Source of the DNA: UBA6522 sp965221035
GTDB taxonomy: Bacteria > Pseudomonadota > Gammaproteobacteria > Steroidobacterales > Rariloculaceae
Length of the DNA stretch: 64,000 bases
Direction of reading: 5' to 3'
Assembly (NCBI GenBank): GCA_965221035.1
Contig: OZ244860.1
Coordinates: forward strand, 2,108,001-2,172,000
The position numbers and the translations under genes were made by a program. Position 1 is the stretch's first letter; each line of letters starts with the position of its first letter. The notes under the pieces are model-generated. The model saw only the letters and a list, made by a program, of their open reading frames with translations, did no database searches and had not been told where the DNA came from. Below are positions 1 to 8,581 of the stretch, piece after piece.

Positions 1-1
1 G

Positions 2-529
2 CTTGAGGCCGGCGAGATCGACATCATCGCCACCGGCCTCACGATCACGCCGGAACGGGCGCTGCACGTCGCATTCAGCCGTCCCTATGCAACCGGCGGC
101 ACGACGCTGGCGACCAATTTGGAAACAACGTCGGACGTCGCCAGCCTCGACGAGCTCAATAACTCGTTCTATACGGTCGCCGCCATCGCCGGATCGACCG
201 CCGAGGAACTGGCCCGGCGGATTTTCCCCCGGGCGGAACTTCAGCTCCACGAGGACGCCGATACCGCCAGTTCGGCCTTGGTGGCCGGCGAGGTGGACGC
301 CTATCTGGACAACGAGCCCATTCCGACCTTCCTGGCCCTTGAGAACCCCACCGTCGTCGACGTGCCGGTGACGGAACCACTGCTTCCGACACCCGCCGGA
401 TTCGCGGTCTCCAAGGGCGACCCGGACTTCGTGAATTTTCTCGACGCCTGGATCACGGCGCGCGAAGCCGATACCTGGTTGCCGACGTCACATGCCTACT
501 GGTTCCAGACCCTGAGGTGGAGGAACTGA
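2..529 (+). CDS. Periplasmic solute-binding protein (SBP_bac_3-like), C-terminal part
   Basis: The reading frame is open from the left edge, so the N-terminus and signal peptide lie outside the window; 175 residues are visible. The visible part has the layout of the polar amino-acid binding proteins of ABC importers: an opening DI-ATGLTITPERA segment, then FSRPY, then a hinge and second lobe with GSTAEELARR, DADTASSALVAGEVDAYLDNEP and a C-terminal GFAVSKGDPDFVNFLDAW. In this family these segments build the second lobe that closes over the amino acid in the periplasm. No permease or ATPase follows on the same strand, so the substrate and partner are unknown. It could also be a stand-alone sensor-type binding domain. 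The next gene starts one base after the stop. Confidence 0.75.
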   Translation, partial: LEAGEIDIIATGLTITPERALHVAFSRPYATGGTTLATNLETTSDVASLDELNNSFYTVAAIAGSTAEELARRIFPRAELQLHEDADTASSALVAGEVDAYLDNEPIPTFLALENPTVVDVPVTEPLLPTPAGFAVSKGDPDFVNFLDAWITAREADTWLPTSHAYWFQTLRWRN

Positions 530-530
530 C

Positions 531-956
531 ATGCCGCAGCCCGGGGCGCGATCGGTTGGCCTGCTTGCGGCGATTTGTGTCGGGTCCGCTCTCGGCCAGG
601 AAAACCCGCCGCTGCCACCGCGAATCGTCGATGACCCGCCCGGTCAGGCGAGTCTGGCGCCGCTGCCGGCCGACCGCGAGGAAGTGATCGAAGAAATCGT
701 CGTCGTGGCCAGGAACGAGTGGCGGCTGCCGGATCTGGGCGCCAACTGGCGGGCGCGATTCGATCCACCGGCGGAGACTCGCGTGGCCATACGCTACCTG
801 CCCCTCTACGACCCTGAAATGGCCGACCGCTGGCCGGACCTCTTCCAGCTCAGCAAGCAGGAAGAACGGACAGGCTACATCGAGCTGTTTCGAGTCCGTT
901 TCGGGGCCGAACCCAGGCAAGCCGCCGTCCCCACCGTGTTGAATCCGGATCCCTGA
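531..956 (+). CDS. Small secreted protein of unknown function
   Basis: The protein has 141 residues and begins with a likely Sec signal peptide: a short basic start, a hydrophobic run GLLAAICVGSALG, and a probable cleavage site near residue 22-24. The mature part is proline-rich at first, then has an acidic/hydrophobic stretch EEVIEEIVVVAR and a mixed C-terminal half. The IEEIVVVAR stretch recalls the plug start of TonB-dependent receptors, but the protein is far too short to be a receptor and no barrel follows, so I give it no function. It starts one base after the solute-binding protein stop, which suggests co-transcription. Confidence 0.6.
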   Translation: MPQPGARSVGLLAAICVGSALGQENPPLPPRIVDDPPGQASLAPLPADREEVIEEIVVVARNEWRLPDLGANWRARFDPPAETRVAIRYLPLYDPEMADRWPDLFQLSKQEERTGYIELFRVRFGAEPRQAAVPTVLNPDP

Positions 957-989
957 ACCATTGACCGCGGTCACATCCCGCTCGCGCCC

Positions 990-1721
990 TTGCCGGAACC
1001 GCACACTGTGACGGTTGGTACCGACTTCGACGGTTTTCCCGCGGAGACGGTCCGGTTTCTGGACGAACTGGCGAACAACAACAACCGTCCATGGTTCAAC
1101 GAGAACAAGGCGCGCTACGAGCGGTGGGTTCTGGAGCCGGCGCTTGACTTCATCAGCGCCATGGGGCCCCGGCTGGACAAGGTGTTACCCCATTTCACGG
1201 CGATACCCAGGCGGGTGGGCGGTTCCCTGATGCGGGTTTACCGGGATACCCGCTTTTCCCGCGACAAGACCCCCTACAAGACCAATATCGGCATCCAGTT
1301 CCGCCACGAGCTCGGCAAGGACGTTCATGCGCCGGGATTTTACGTCCACATCGATCCCGATTCGTGTTTTCTCGGGGCGGGCATCTGGCGCCCCCCGTCG
1401 GGCCCCTTGGGGTTGATCCGCGATCGAATCGTCGAAGATCCCTCCGCCTGGCGGGCAGCTCGCGACGAGCCGGACTTTCGCAGACGGTTCGAACTCGCCG
1501 GCGACCGTCTCAAGAGGCCGCCGAGAGGCTACCCGGCCGGGCATCCCCTTGTGGAGGATCTCAAGCGCAAGGATTTCATCGCGGTCGCGGCCTTCGGTTT
1601 CCACGATGCCACCGAAACCGGGTTCACGGACAGGGTCGCGGCGGACCTTGCGGTTTCCCGGCCCTTCATGGCGTTCCTGTGCGAGGCGCTGGAGTTGGCG
1701 TTCCGGGAACGTGCGCCATAG
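990..1721 (+). CDS. DUF2461 family protein (TIGR02453-like)
   Basis: The protein has 243 residues and opens with a TTG codon. The sequence follows the DUF2461 pattern: FPAETVRFLDELANNNNRPWF near residue 15, then NKARYE, RVGGSLMRVYRDTRFSRDK..PYKTNIGIQFRHE around 75-105, and FYVHIDPDSCFLGAGIWRPP around 115-135. The biochemical function of this widespread family is not established. An upstream in-frame ATG is not available, so the TTG is the most economical start. It converges with the ECF transporter operon, leaving 35 bases between the two stop codons, with no clear terminator. Confidence 0.85.
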   Translation: MPEPHTVTVGTDFDGFPAETVRFLDELANNNNRPWFNENKARYERWVLEPALDFISAMGPRLDKVLPHFTAIPRRVGGSLMRVYRDTRFSRDKTPYKTNIGIQFRHELGKDVHAPGFYVHIDPDSCFLGAGIWRPPSGPLGLIRDRIVEDPSAWRAARDEPDFRRRFELAGDRLKRPPRGYPAGHPLVEDLKRKDFIAVAAFGFHDATETGFTDRVAADLAVSRPFMAFLCEALELAFRERAP

Positions 1722-1756
1722 GGACAGCAATGGAGGATATTGGCTTTCGCGAATTT

Positions 1757-2596
1757 CTACGGCGCACGCTCCGGGTCCCCGATGTTCCACTGCATGGTCG
1801 CCGGGTTGAATTCGTAGACGAGGTAAAGTACCGATAGTGCGAAGCAGACCCACGCAAAAATGTCGCCGCCACGGTGCCTCGGCAGTTCACGCATGAACGT
1901 CCGGCGCTTGTGGGCCCCGTACCCGCGGATATCCAGAGCCATGGCCTGGGTCTGCCCGTTTCGAAGCCCCAGTACCAGCATCGCGAAGGCCAGGTGGCGG
2001 ATGCGGACCCACTTGCGCCTGAACCAGTTTGTATCCTGGCCCAGGTCGCGAATGCGTTGGGTAATGGAAATTTCCCGACCCAGTTGCAGAAATTGCGGAA
2101 ACAGGACCAGGCCGAGCACGGGGGCGTGGACCAGGCGGTAATCCCAACCGCGCCGGGAAAGGCTCTGCACGATGTCGGTCGGGTGGGTGGTAAACGCAAA
2201 TGCGAGTCCGGCCGTTGCAAGGGCCAGGAACCGCAGCGCCAGCAGCGCGCCGAATCCCAGCGCGGCCCAGGTCAGGTCCTTGACCGGTGTGCGCAGCGCG
2301 ACGGTATCGGACCCCACCGTGGCCTGCCCGCCGTAAAAGAACGGAAACACCACCGCCAGGATCAGAATGAAGGGGACGATGATCCGCCCCAGAATCCAAT
2401 ATTGCTTCAGCGGTACGCCGGTAATGAAGGCCGCGAAAACGAAACAGGCTGCGAACAGTCCGGCGCCGACGTACAGATTGGTATTGAAGATGGCCACGAA
2501 CGACACGCTCAGGACAAGCAGCAATTTCGAGAACGGCGTCATGCGGTGAGCCAGCGACTCGCCCCGGACGAACGACAGTGCGGCCCTGGCGCGCAC
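1757..2596 (-). CDS. ecfT: ECF transporter transmembrane component T (EcfT/CbiQ family)
   Basis: This is the membrane scaffold of an energy-coupling-factor importer, which links the two ATPase domains to the substrate-binding S component. The protein has 279 residues from GTG. Several hydrophobic segments lie at roughly residues 25-45, 50-70, 75-100 and 125-150 and near the C-terminus. The family coupling-helix motifs appear as DIRGYGAHKRRT near residue 230, the usual Ala-Arg-Gly position being changed to Arg-Gly-Tyr-Gly. A longer open frame exists, but the GTG two bases after the upstream stop is preceded by AGGAG at a spacing of eight bases, which decides the start. It is the last gene of an S-A-T operon read right to left. 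Confidence 0.85.
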   Translation of the reverse strand: MRARAALSFVRGESLAHRMTPFSKLLLVLSVSFVAIFNTNLYVGAGLFAACFVFAAFITGVPLKQYWILGRIIVPFILILAVVFPFFYGGQATVGSDTVALRTPVKDLTWAALGFGALLALRFLALATAGLAFAFTTHPTDIVQSLSRRGWDYRLVHAPVLGLVLFPQFLQLGREISITQRIRDLGQDTNWFRRKWVRIRHLAFAMLVLGLRNGQTQAMALDIRGYGAHKRRTFMRELPRHRGGDIFAWVCFALSVLYLVYEFNPATMQWNIGDPERAP

Positions 2597-2598
2597 GT

Positions 2599-4461
2599 TC
2601 AGGGCTCCTGTGCCGTGGCAAAGTCGAATTCGTCCGCAATACGCTCGACCAGGGCGGTTGTGGTCAGCACCGGCCCGCCCAGGACCCGGGCGGCAATCTG
2701 GTGGATCGGGGGCGCTCTCAGACTTGACCGGTCCAGTATGTCGGCTGCGGCGAACAGCGCTTCGGGTGGGCCGTCGAACGCCACCTCTCCATCGCAAAGC
2801 ACGACTGTGTGATCGGCGTATTCGGCCACCAGTCGCATGTCGTGGGTAATGAACACCACCGCTGCACCGCCGTCCGCGAGTTTGCGGAGCAGTCCCATGA
2901 GGTTTCGGGCCTGCTGATGGTCCTGCCCGAAGGTCGGCTCGTCCAGCACCACGACGTCAGGCTCGCCGACCACCATCGCCGCCACCGAAAGCCTGCGTTT
3001 CTGGCCGTGGCTCAGTACATACGGGCTGGCGTCACGCCGCTCCAGGAGGCGAACCGCTCGAAGGCAGTCCAGGGTGCGCCGCCGCACTTCGTCCCGCGCC
3101 AAACCCAACGCCCGCAGCCCGTGGGCGATTTCATCGTAGACCGTTGTGCAGACGAACTGCTTCTCCGGGACCTGGAAGATGTGGGCCACGCGCCGCGCAA
3201 GGTGAGCGAACTGGTAGTCTGTGGTCGGAATGCCGTCGATCAGAACAACCCCGGTATCCGGTGTGGCGACACCGTTGAACAGCGACGCCAGGGTGGATTT
3301 TCCCGAACCGTTCTGACCGACCAGGGCAAGGAGCTGGGAACGGGGGACGGAAAAACTGACACCATTGAGGACGCCATGGCTTCCGTAGGCAAAACGGACT
3401 TGCCGTACCTCGATTGCCGGCGGTGAAGCTGCTGCCGATGCGGCCTGCTTCGACGAGGCCACGTCGCCGGCACCGGCTGCCGAGCCCGGCGGTCTGTCCG
3501 ACTTCGCGATTGAACGGCCCCCTGCGTCCGCGACCACGGCAGACGGGTTGCGACCGATGGCCAACGGCCCTACCGCCGCCACCAAGTCGTCTGCCTCAAG
3601 CGGCAACCTGCTGCCGATATCAAGGCCCCGCGCCCGCAACTCCAGCGCGGCTTCGGTTGCCTGGGGAATCCACAGCCCCATCCCGTCGCGAACTTCGAGG
3701 CCGCGTCGCTCCATGAATTCCCGCGGTGTCCAGGGTCCGGTCACGCTGCCGCCCTCGACCAGGAGCACCGCGTCGGCGCGGTGGAAAATTTCGTCGGCCT
3801 CGTGTTCGATCACCATCACCGTCAGACCGCTTTGGGCCCGGATACGGTCGATGGTGGCCAGCACATCCGCGGTGCCGGACGGGTCCAGGTTGGAGGTGGG
3901 CTCGTCGAGGATCAGGACGGATGGATTCAGCGCCAGCATGGCCGCAAGCGCGACACGCTGCTTCTCGCCGCCGGACAGATCCAGCATTCCCCTCCGCCTG
4001 AAGCCCGCCAGACCCACCAGTTCCAGGGCGTCGTCGACACGCCGATGGATCTGCGCCGGATCGACCAGGTAGTTTTCCAGGGCAAACCCCACCTCTTCCT
4101 CGACCGTCAGCGTCACGATCTGGTCTTCGGGATTCTGGAACAGCATGTTGACGCGCCGAAAGCGTTCCGCGACGGCCAGTTCACGGCGGTTGATCAGACC
4201 GTGGTCGCCATTAGCGAAATAGACGCGCCCCAGGTTCCTGCCCCCCATGTAATCGGGGTAGATTCCGACAAGATTCAGTGCCAGCGTGCTCTTGCCGGAA
4301 CCGCTGCGTCCCAGAATGAGCACAAGCGAACCCGCCTCGACCGAGAACGAAACATCGCGCAGGGCGGCGCGGCCTTCCGGTTCGCCGCCAACCGGTTTAA
4401 ACCAGAAGCTGTACTCCTCGAGAACCAGGGCGGCCCGAGCCGCGGACGGGTTTGAAGTCAT
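2599..4461 (-). CDS. ECF transporter ATPase, two ABC domains fused in one chain (YkoD-like)
   Basis: The 620-residue protein is two complete ABC ATPase domains joined by an Ala/Ser-rich linker at about residues 300-350. The first half has Walker A GRSGSGKST, Q-loop LFQNPEDQ, signature LSGGEKQR and Walker B LILDEPTSNLD. The second has GQNGSGKST, Q-loop IFQVPEKQ, a degenerate signature LSHGQKRR and VVLDEPTFGQD. It powers uptake through the T and S components encoded on either side. The fused arrangement is typical of the YkoD/CbiO-type modules dedicated to one S component, often for thiamine precursors, rather than of shared group II modules. Its ATG overlaps the stop of the S gene in an ATGA, so the two are translationally coupled. 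Confidence 0.88.
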   Translation of the reverse strand: MTSNPSAARAALVLEEYSFWFKPVGGEPEGRAALRDVSFSVEAGSLVLILGRSGSGKSTLALNLVGIYPDYMGGRNLGRVYFANGDHGLINRRELAVAERFRRVNMLFQNPEDQIVTLTVEEEVGFALENYLVDPAQIHRRVDDALELVGLAGFRRRGMLDLSGGEKQRVALAAMLALNPSVLILDEPTSNLDPSGTADVLATIDRIRAQSGLTVMVIEHEADEIFHRADAVLLVEGGSVTGPWTPREFMERRGLEVRDGMGLWIPQATEAALELRARGLDIGSRLPLEADDLVAAVGPLAIGRNPSAVVADAGGRSIAKSDRPPGSAAGAGDVASSKQAASAAASPPAIEVRQVRFAYGSHGVLNGVSFSVPRSQLLALVGQNGSGKSTLASLFNGVATPDTGVVLIDGIPTTDYQFAHLARRVAHIFQVPEKQFVCTTVYDEIAHGLRALGLARDEVRRRTLDCLRAVRLLERRDASPYVLSHGQKRRLSVAAMVVGEPDVVVLDEPTFGQDHQQARNLMGLLRKLADGGAAVVFITHDMRLVAEYADHTVVLCDGEVAFDGPPEALFAAADILDRSSLRAPPIHQIAARVLGGPVLTTTALVERIADEFDFATAQEP

Positions 4462-5078
4462 GTCCGGTCGGTCTCACCGACCTCCCATGCCGGCGGCGCA
4501 TGCGCGACCGGCACCCCGGCACGTTCCAGTCCGCGCCCCAGGTACCATGCGAACAGTCCCCAGATCGCGCCGCCGAATGCCGCGATCATCATGGACACAA
4601 GCGCCCAGCGGGTACCGTCGACCAGCTGGAATCCGCCCTGGCCCACGAACAACGCCACCTGGTTGGCGATGCAGGTGACACCGACCGCCACGGCGAACAG
4701 AAGTCTCCCGCCGCGCCAACGCATCACGGCGAAAATGACCGCACCGCACGCGGCCGGGAACAGGCCGTAGAACATCAGGATCGGACCATCCGGATCGCCG
4801 GCGAACCAACGGACCAGCGCAGTCACGGCTGCCGCCAGGATAACCAGTGCGGCACGCTTGCGAAGATACATGCCGGCGTAGAACAGTATCCACGTGGTGC
4901 CGTTGTAGAAGGCGTATATGGCGAATCCCGCGGGCCCGGCCGCCCACACGGTCCGCTCAAGGAATCCCAGCAGGCCGACGATCTCGATCACCGCCTGGAT
5001 CACGCCCAGCAGGACCGCGGCGACAATGTCCATGGTATCCAGCCTGAAATCCCTGCCGATTCGGTAGACGCCGGACAT
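4458..5078 (-). CDS. ECF transporter substrate-binding S component (YkoE-like)
   Basis: About 206 residues, almost entirely hydrophobic, with six predicted membrane segments between residues 20 and 190. The opening YRIGRDFRLDTMDIVAAVLLG and the middle FAGMYLRKRAALVILAAAVTA-like stretch (identity by eye) resemble YkoE-type S components, which bind hydroxymethylpyrimidine in Bacillus. That substrate is an inference, not something the sequence proves. Two starts are possible: ATG at 5078 keeps the amphipathic FRLDT lead-in normal for the family, while the ATG at 5033 would remove it; neither has a strong Shine-Dalgarno. The open frame continues far upstream, but that part is antisense to other genes. 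No TPP riboswitch is visible in the 200 bases upstream. Confidence 0.72.
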   Translation of the reverse strand: MSGVYRIGRDFRLDTMDIVAAVLLGVIQAVIEIVGLLGFLERTVWAAGPAGFAIYAFYNGTTWILFYAGMYLRKRAALVILAAAVTALVRWFAGDPDGPILMFYGLFPAACGAVIFAVMRWRGGRLLFAVAVGVTCIANQVALFVGQGGFQLVDGTRWALVSMMIAAFGGAIWGLFAWYLGRGLERAGVPVAHAPPAWEVGETDRT

Positions 5079-5283
5079 TGCGGCCGGATCGGTGCTTGTC
5101 ACTGCTCGCCTCTGTTCACTTTTCGTCACTCCCAAGGACAAGGGTCCCACCGAATGAAGGGCCATCAGGCTACCAAAGATCGCGGCAGCGGGCAGCCCGT
5201 CCGCCCGACCGCCCGGTGCGGCTGACGGCATCGCCCGCCGTTCAGCATATAATCTCCGCAAACTGGACACGGGAGGCACCTCA

Positions 5284-5706
5284 ATGAAAATCCATGTGAC
5301 CGTGGCGGCAGCCTTGCTCGCCATTTGCCCGTTCGTCCTGACACCTGCCGTTGCACACCACGGCGATGCGGGACGTTTCGAAGAGTCCATCACCACCCTG
5401 ACGGGGACCGTCGTCGCCCTGCAGCTGGTCAATCCGCATTCGACCATAATCCTCGACGTGCCGGACGAAACCGGGGAAATGGTGCGTTGGCATGCGGAGC
5501 TGACCGGCGTGAACAACCTCTCCAGGATGGGCTGGACAAGGGACACGCTGACGGCGGGAGCCAGCATCACCGTCTCCGGTCGCCTGATCAAGAGCGGCGC
5601 GCCGTACATCAACCTGACCGAGCGCGCCAGGGTCGTGCGCATGGACACCTGCGAGGAAATATTCCGCTCGCGTTCCGACCCCGAAGGCCCGCTCCCGTGC
5701 GAGTAG
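5284..5706 (+). CDS. DUF6152 family secreted protein
   Basis: The protein has 140 residues and a clear signal peptide, MKIHVTVAAALLAICPF followed by TPAVAHHG, with cleavage expected before the HH. The mature part is a short OB-fold-like domain: LTGTVVALQLVNPHSTI, VRWHAELTGVNNLSRMGWTRDTL, GASITVSGRLIKSGAPYINL. The HH after the signal peptide, the NPH motif and the GWTRDTL segment are characteristic of DUF6152, whose role is unknown; copies often occur near TonB receptors and secreted enzymes. GGGAGG lies seven bases before the ATG, and a TATAAT box is present at 5248-5253, although no good -35 matches it. The end overlaps the next gene by ten bases. Confidence 0.8.
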   Translation: MKIHVTVAAALLAICPFVLTPAVAHHGDAGRFEESITTLTGTVVALQLVNPHSTIILDVPDETGEMVRWHAELTGVNNLSRMGWTRDTLTAGASITVSGRLIKSGAPYINLTERARVVRMDTCEEIFRSRSDPEGPLPCE

Positions 5707-7334
5707 GTTCGGGCGCCGCGCCCGGCATCCGCGCCAGCTTGACGCTCGTCGGGCTGGCGGCCATGTTCGCCCTGGAAGACGTTCCGGCACAGTCCGGGTC
5801 CGCCGGTGCTGTGTCGGGCGATGGTGTCGGCGATGCGCTCCGCCAGACCGCCTACATCAAGGCCTCCAACACCGGGTTCTCGGACGAGTTCGGCTCCGGC
5901 GGGACGCTGCACGGCAATGCCGTCGCGCTCAGCGGCGACGGGACCACGCTTGCGGTGGGCGCTCCCTTCGAGAGCGGCGGTTCGGCGGGCGTGGGCGGCG
6001 ACCAGAACGACGAGTCGAACTATGCCGCCGGCGCGGTTTACGTCTTTGTCGCCGACGGGGGTGGCTGGCGGCAGCAGGCCTATGTCAAGGCTTTCAATCC
6101 GGGCCAGACAGACAATTTCGGATACATGATCGCCCTGAGCGGTGACGGTGACACCATGGCCGTATCGGCACCCTATGAAGCCAGCGCGGCGACCGGAATC
6201 GATGGCGACGGGAACGACAATTCCATTCCCCAGGCCGGCGCTGCCTACGTCTTCAGTCGAAGCGGCGAAACCTGGGCACAACAGGCCTACGTCAAGGCTT
6301 CGAATTCCGGCGAAGCAGCGGTCGGGGACGAGTTGGGCGATGGCGACCAGTTCGGATTCGGACTCGCATTGAGTGCCGACGGCAATACCCTGGCCGTGGG
6401 CGCGATATCCGAAGACAGCGCGTCGAACGGCATCGACGGCGACCAGTCCGACAACTCGGCCTTGTCCGCCGGAGCGGTCTACGTGTACTCGCGCAGTGGC
6501 GACGTATGGTCGCAGCAAGCCTACGTGAAGCCTTCGAACACGGGCGCGGGCGACCTGTTCGGCTACAGCGTCGCGTTGAGCGCCGACGGCGACACGCTCG
6601 TCGCCAGCGCCTATGACGAGGACGGCTCGCTGGCGGGAACCAACGAGGTCCAGGACGACGAGGTATTCGGAACCGGCGCACTGTATGTCTTCACGCGCGA
6701 AAGCGACGAGTGGACGCAGCAAGCCTATCTGAAGCCGTCGAATTCCGAGCGGAACGACTCGTTCGGCGTGGTGGTCGCCATCAGCGCCGACGGCGACACC
6801 ATCGTCGGAACCGCGCTGGACGAAGACAGCATGACCACCGGCATCAATTCCACACCTCGACCGGACATGGAAGCCAATGTATCCACGGGCGCCGTGTACG
6901 TGTTTGCCGCGGATGGAGGCGGTTGGACCGAGCAGGCCTACATCAAGGCATCCAATACCGGGCCCAACGACACCTTCGGCGCCCGGCTCGCGCTGAGCGG
7001 CGCTGGAAATGCGCTGGCCGTGGGCGCCCAGCTGGAAGACAGCTCGGGCCAGGGGATCGACGCGCCGCAGGACGACGATTCGGCCCAGGAAGCGGGAGCC
7101 GTGTACCTGTTCACCCGCGACGGCGCCTCGTGGGTCCAGAGCGCCTACGTCAAGGGTTCCAATACCGAAGCCTTCGACGAATTCGGCAGCGCCATCGCGC
7201 TCAACCAGGACGGCACGTTGATGGCGATCGGCGCTCGCGGCGAGGACAGCGCCGCGCGCGGCCTGAACGGCAACCAGGACGACAACTCGGCCTTCGAGTC
7301 CGGCGCCGTCTACGTATTCAGTCGCGCACCGTAG
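5697..7334 (+). CDS. Secreted seven-repeat FG-GAP beta-propeller protein
   Basis: The frame gives 545 residues from GTG at 5697; an N-terminal hydrophobic stretch ASLTLVGLAAMFALEDVPAQS serves as signal peptide. From about residue 51 to the end the protein is seven tandem repeats of about 70 residues. Each runs AYxKxSNTG-D-FG-xALSxDGxTLAVGA-EDSxxxGIDGxQxDN-AGAVYVFxR-xxxW. This is the FG-GAP unit of integrin-alpha-like propellers; seven units predict one closed seven-bladed propeller and no extra domain. Each repeat has acidic DGD/DGN loops of the type that bind calcium. No catalytic or membrane anchor motif is visible. It probably binds ligands or other proteins outside the inner membrane. The start overlaps the DUF6152 gene, implying co-expression. 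Confidence 0.82.
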   Translation: MRVGSGAAPGIRASLTLVGLAAMFALEDVPAQSGSAGAVSGDGVGDALRQTAYIKASNTGFSDEFGSGGTLHGNAVALSGDGTTLAVGAPFESGGSAGVGGDQNDESNYAAGAVYVFVADGGGWRQQAYVKAFNPGQTDNFGYMIALSGDGDTMAVSAPYEASAATGIDGDGNDNSIPQAGAAYVFSRSGETWAQQAYVKASNSGEAAVGDELGDGDQFGFGLALSADGNTLAVGAISEDSASNGIDGDQSDNSALSAGAVYVYSRSGDVWSQQAYVKPSNTGAGDLFGYSVALSADGDTLVASAYDEDGSLAGTNEVQDDEVFGTGALYVFTRESDEWTQQAYLKPSNSERNDSFGVVVAISADGDTIVGTALDEDSMTTGINSTPRPDMEANVSTGAVYVFAADGGGWTEQAYIKASNTGPNDTFGARLALSGAGNALAVGAQLEDSSGQGIDAPQDDDSAQEAGAVYLFTRDGASWVQSAYVKGSNTEAFDEFGSAIALNQDGTLMAIGARGEDSAARGLNGNQDDNSAFESGAVYVFSRAP

Positions 7335-7486
7335 CCGTTCGGGCAGATAGGCAGTTCATCCCCCGTCGGCGCCCACAAGATTTGTTATGGTCGCGCAACC
7401 TCAGCCGCGCCGGGCGCTTGCGAGGCAGCTAACGCGTTTATCATCCCAAGCACTATTCAACCGTCATTATCGGAGCCGCAATCACC

Positions 7487-8506
7487 ATGATCATCGACGC
7501 CCATGCACATACCGCATCGCCGCCATCCCTGGCGGGATACAAGGCCGGACTGCTGTCGCACCGCGGCGCCCATGGGCGCGGAAAGGTGCAATACAGCGAA
7601 GAGCAGCTCAACGCAGCCTGGCACCGCGTCGAGATGGCGCCCGCCGGACACATGGAGCACATGGAATACTGCGGCATCGACGTGCAGCTCATCTCGCCGC
7701 GTCCGTTCCAGACCATGCATTCGGAGAAACCGGGCTACCTGGTGGAGTGGTACATCCACGAAGTCAACCGGATCATCCACGACAGCGCGAAGTTGTTTCC
7801 GGGCAAGATCATCGGTGTCGGCGGCCTGCCCCAGCAGGCGGGCGAACCGGTGGAGGTGGTCTTCGAGGAAATGGAACATTGCGTGAAGGAGTACGGCTTC
7901 AAGGGATTCCTGATGAATCCCGACCCCTATGAGAACGACGGCAACGAGGCACCGAGACTGGGTGATCGTTACTGGTATCCGCTGTACGAGAAAGCCTGCG
8001 AGCTGGACGTGCCGCTGCACCTTCACACCGCAGGCTCGCGGCGTCCGCAGAAGACGCCCTACAGCATGCACTTCGTCAACGAGGAAACGACGGCTGTCTA
8101 TGGCCTGGTCACCTCCACCGTTTTCGAGGACTTTCCCGACCTCAAGATCATCTGCTCCCACGGTGGTGGCGCGATCCCCTACCAGATCGGGCGCTTCAAT
8201 GCTTCGTCGGCGCGGCGCCCCGGGGCAAGCAACGCAACACTGTTCCAAAGCCGCATGCGGAAGATGTATTTCGACACCGTGCTGTATTCCAGGGAAGCGC
8301 TGGAACTGCTCATCAAGGTGGTCGGACCTGACAATCTCCTGTTCGGCTCCGAGTGCCCGGGCGTGGGATCTTCGATCAATCCCGACACCGGCGAGACCTT
8401 CGACAGGATCGCGCCGATCATCCAGGGATTCGATTGGCTGTCGGCGGAAGACAAGACCAAGATCTTCGAGGGCAACGCCAGACGGCTTTACAAGCTGGAC
8501 GTCTGA
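7487..8506 (+). CDS. Amidohydrolase-2 family protein, LigJ-like (4-oxalomesaconate hydratase-like)
   Basis: The 339-residue cytoplasmic protein has the TIM-barrel amidohydrolase-2 layout. The metal-binding MIIDAHAH opens it; YGFKGFLMNPDPY, LHLHTAGSR, CSHGGGAIPY (with the metal-ligand His), LLFGSECPG (conserved acidic position) and IFEGNARRLY follow. The overall length, the ECVKEYGF-NPDP segment and the HGGGAxPY plus GSECPG blocks fit the LigJ branch of aromatic ring-cleavage metabolism better than the aminocarboxymuconate decarboxylases. The actual substrate is not proven, since no other lig or pca gene is nearby. The Shine-Dalgarno is weak. It is followed 75 bases later by a second, unrelated amidohydrolase. 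Confidence 0.78.
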   Translation: MIIDAHAHTASPPSLAGYKAGLLSHRGAHGRGKVQYSEEQLNAAWHRVEMAPAGHMEHMEYCGIDVQLISPRPFQTMHSEKPGYLVEWYIHEVNRIIHDSAKLFPGKIIGVGGLPQQAGEPVEVVFEEMEHCVKEYGFKGFLMNPDPYENDGNEAPRLGDRYWYPLYEKACELDVPLHLHTAGSRRPQKTPYSMHFVNEETTAVYGLVTSTVFEDFPDLKIICSHGGGAIPYQIGRFNASSARRPGASNATLFQSRMRKMYFDTVLYSREALELLIKVVGPDNLLFGSECPGVGSSINPDTGETFDRIAPIIQGFDWLSAEDKTKIFEGNARRLYKLDV

Positions 8507-8581
8507 AACACGGCCGTCCGTCCCGGCTGCACCGCGGCAAGCGTTATTCTGTCTGACCGCACAACGCAAAGGAGAAGTCCC

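Noticed and set aside
5079..5283. TPP riboswitch upstream of the ECF transporter
   Set aside because: I looked for the CTGAGA and ACCTGATCTGG-type core on the minus strand and did not find it.
4458..6722. A 754-codon open frame on the minus strand
   Set aside because: Only its last 200 codons (the S component) look like a protein. The rest is antisense to the DUF6152 and FG-GAP genes and is an artefact of high-GC codon bias.
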